DNA of 64,000 bases from a virus, in IMG/VR virus record IMGVR_UViG_3300020201_000009, positions 1 through 64,000 of that record; one strand, written 5' to 3'. Shown piece by piece: positions 63,533 through 64,000 of the stretch; within the stretch, counting starts at the first letter, position 1; every line of letters begins with the position of its first letter. The notes under the pieces were generated by a model. It was not told the origin of the DNA and did not search any database. It saw only the letters and a list, made by a program, of their open reading frames with translations. A program made the translations under genes and the position numbers.

Positions 63533-64000
63533 AAACACAAGAATACCAGAAGTTTAGCATGAAAATTGAACATATTACAGTTTGTGTTAACTATCTGGAT
63601 TTCTTAAGGGTAGCCTATTTACATAATACGCTGGCCGAAGCTTTTGATCACTATATTGTAGTCTCTGACTATAAAGATAAGGCAACCGAAGATTTTTGCA
63701 AACAACACTCAATTACGTTAGTAAGGACAAATCATTTTTATGATCGAGGGGCTGTTTTTAACAAGGGTCTCGCGATTAACGAGGGTTTTAAAGTATTAAA
63801 ATATAGGGATTGGGTGTGCCATATGGATGCCGATACATTTGTTCATAGGAATTTTAGGAAAGATATTGAATTATATCCATTAAACAAAGATTGGTTCTAC
63901 GGAACAGAAAGGGTACTATTAAAAACACCACAAGATCTTTTTTTATATCGTCGCGGAATAGCCGATGAAAGTTTTGAGATCCCGGAAGGGTTCGGTTATG
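63529..64000 (+). CDS. GT-A-type glycosyltransferase (partial, runs off window)
   Basis: At least 157 codons from ATG 63529 with no stop before the window edge; an alternative ATG lies at 63559. It contains W-V-C-H-M-D-A-D-T-F-V near 105, a clear D-x-D motif of GT-A enzymes, and R-G-A-V-F-N-K-G near 75. It continues the glycosyltransferase operon. Confidence 0.7.
   Translation, partial: MKTQEYQKFSMKIEHITVCVNYLDFLRVAYLHNTLAEAFDHYIVVSDYKDKATEDFCKQHSITLVRTNHFYDRGAVFNKGLAINEGFKVLKYRDWVCHMDADTFVHRNFRKDIELYPLNKDWFYGTERVLLKTPQDLFLYRRGIADESFEIPEGFGY

Overview
This window is part of a tailed double-stranded DNA phage genome (Caudoviricetes, long non-contractile tail). The evidence is a complete lambda-like head and tail gene set: terminase, portal, protease/scaffold, decoration protein and capsid on the + strand, and tail tube, tape measure, and homologues of lambda M, L, K, I and J on the - strand. 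No DNA polymerase, helicase, integrase, tRNA or lysis gene was recognised, so the genome is probably much larger than 64 kb. The host is not identifiable. The DNA is AT-rich, Shine-Dalgarno sequences are nearly absent, several leaders look extremely short, and host-type TTGACA/TATAAT promoters are present. Together these suggest a bacterium that translates largely without Shine-Dalgarno sequences.

Layout. 0.1-17.7 kb (+ strand): zinc-ribbon protein, sigma-like factor, putative small terminase, ERCC4-type nuclease, large terminase split by a LAGLIDADG intein in its P-loop, a scarred terminase/portal duplication, portal, protease-scaffold, decoration protein, major capsid protein, a free-standing LAGLIDADG endonuclease, connector candidates, a tail-tube paralogue and a LamG protein. 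17.7-42.3 kb (- strand): two paralogous tip proteins, a second LamG protein, J, I, K, L, M, a 2841-residue tape measure, tail assembly chaperone candidates, two more tail-tube paralogues and neck candidates. The two arms converge on a solitary IS200/IS605-type end at 17.7 kb. 42.4-52.1 kb (- strand): recombination/repair-type genes (putative annealing protein, coiled-coil partner, SSB), a second sigma-like factor and two glycosyltransferase genes. 52.1-53.5 kb: about 1.3 kb with no credible gene but dense in hairpins, a candidate giant structured RNA. 53.5-64 kb: glycosyltransferases, a TnpB-only IS element, and a DegT-fold sugar enzyme.

How it fits together. One group of genes has host-type promoters (TTGACW, a 17-19 base spacer, then a TATA box) and includes the early-looking - strand operon. 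Most virion genes instead follow a shared AT-rich motif, AGTGTAT. The two sigma-like proteins are the obvious candidates to read that motif, which would give an early-to-late switch. The ten or so sugar-transfer genes and the sugar dehydratase-like enzyme suggest the phage builds or attaches a glycan, to its virion, its DNA or the host surface.

Main points for a second look: the giant RNA candidate, the AGTGTAT promoter family with two sigma-like proteins, three divergent tail-tube paralogues, the scarred terminase/portal duplication, the solitary omega-RNA-like end, and the glycosylation cassette.
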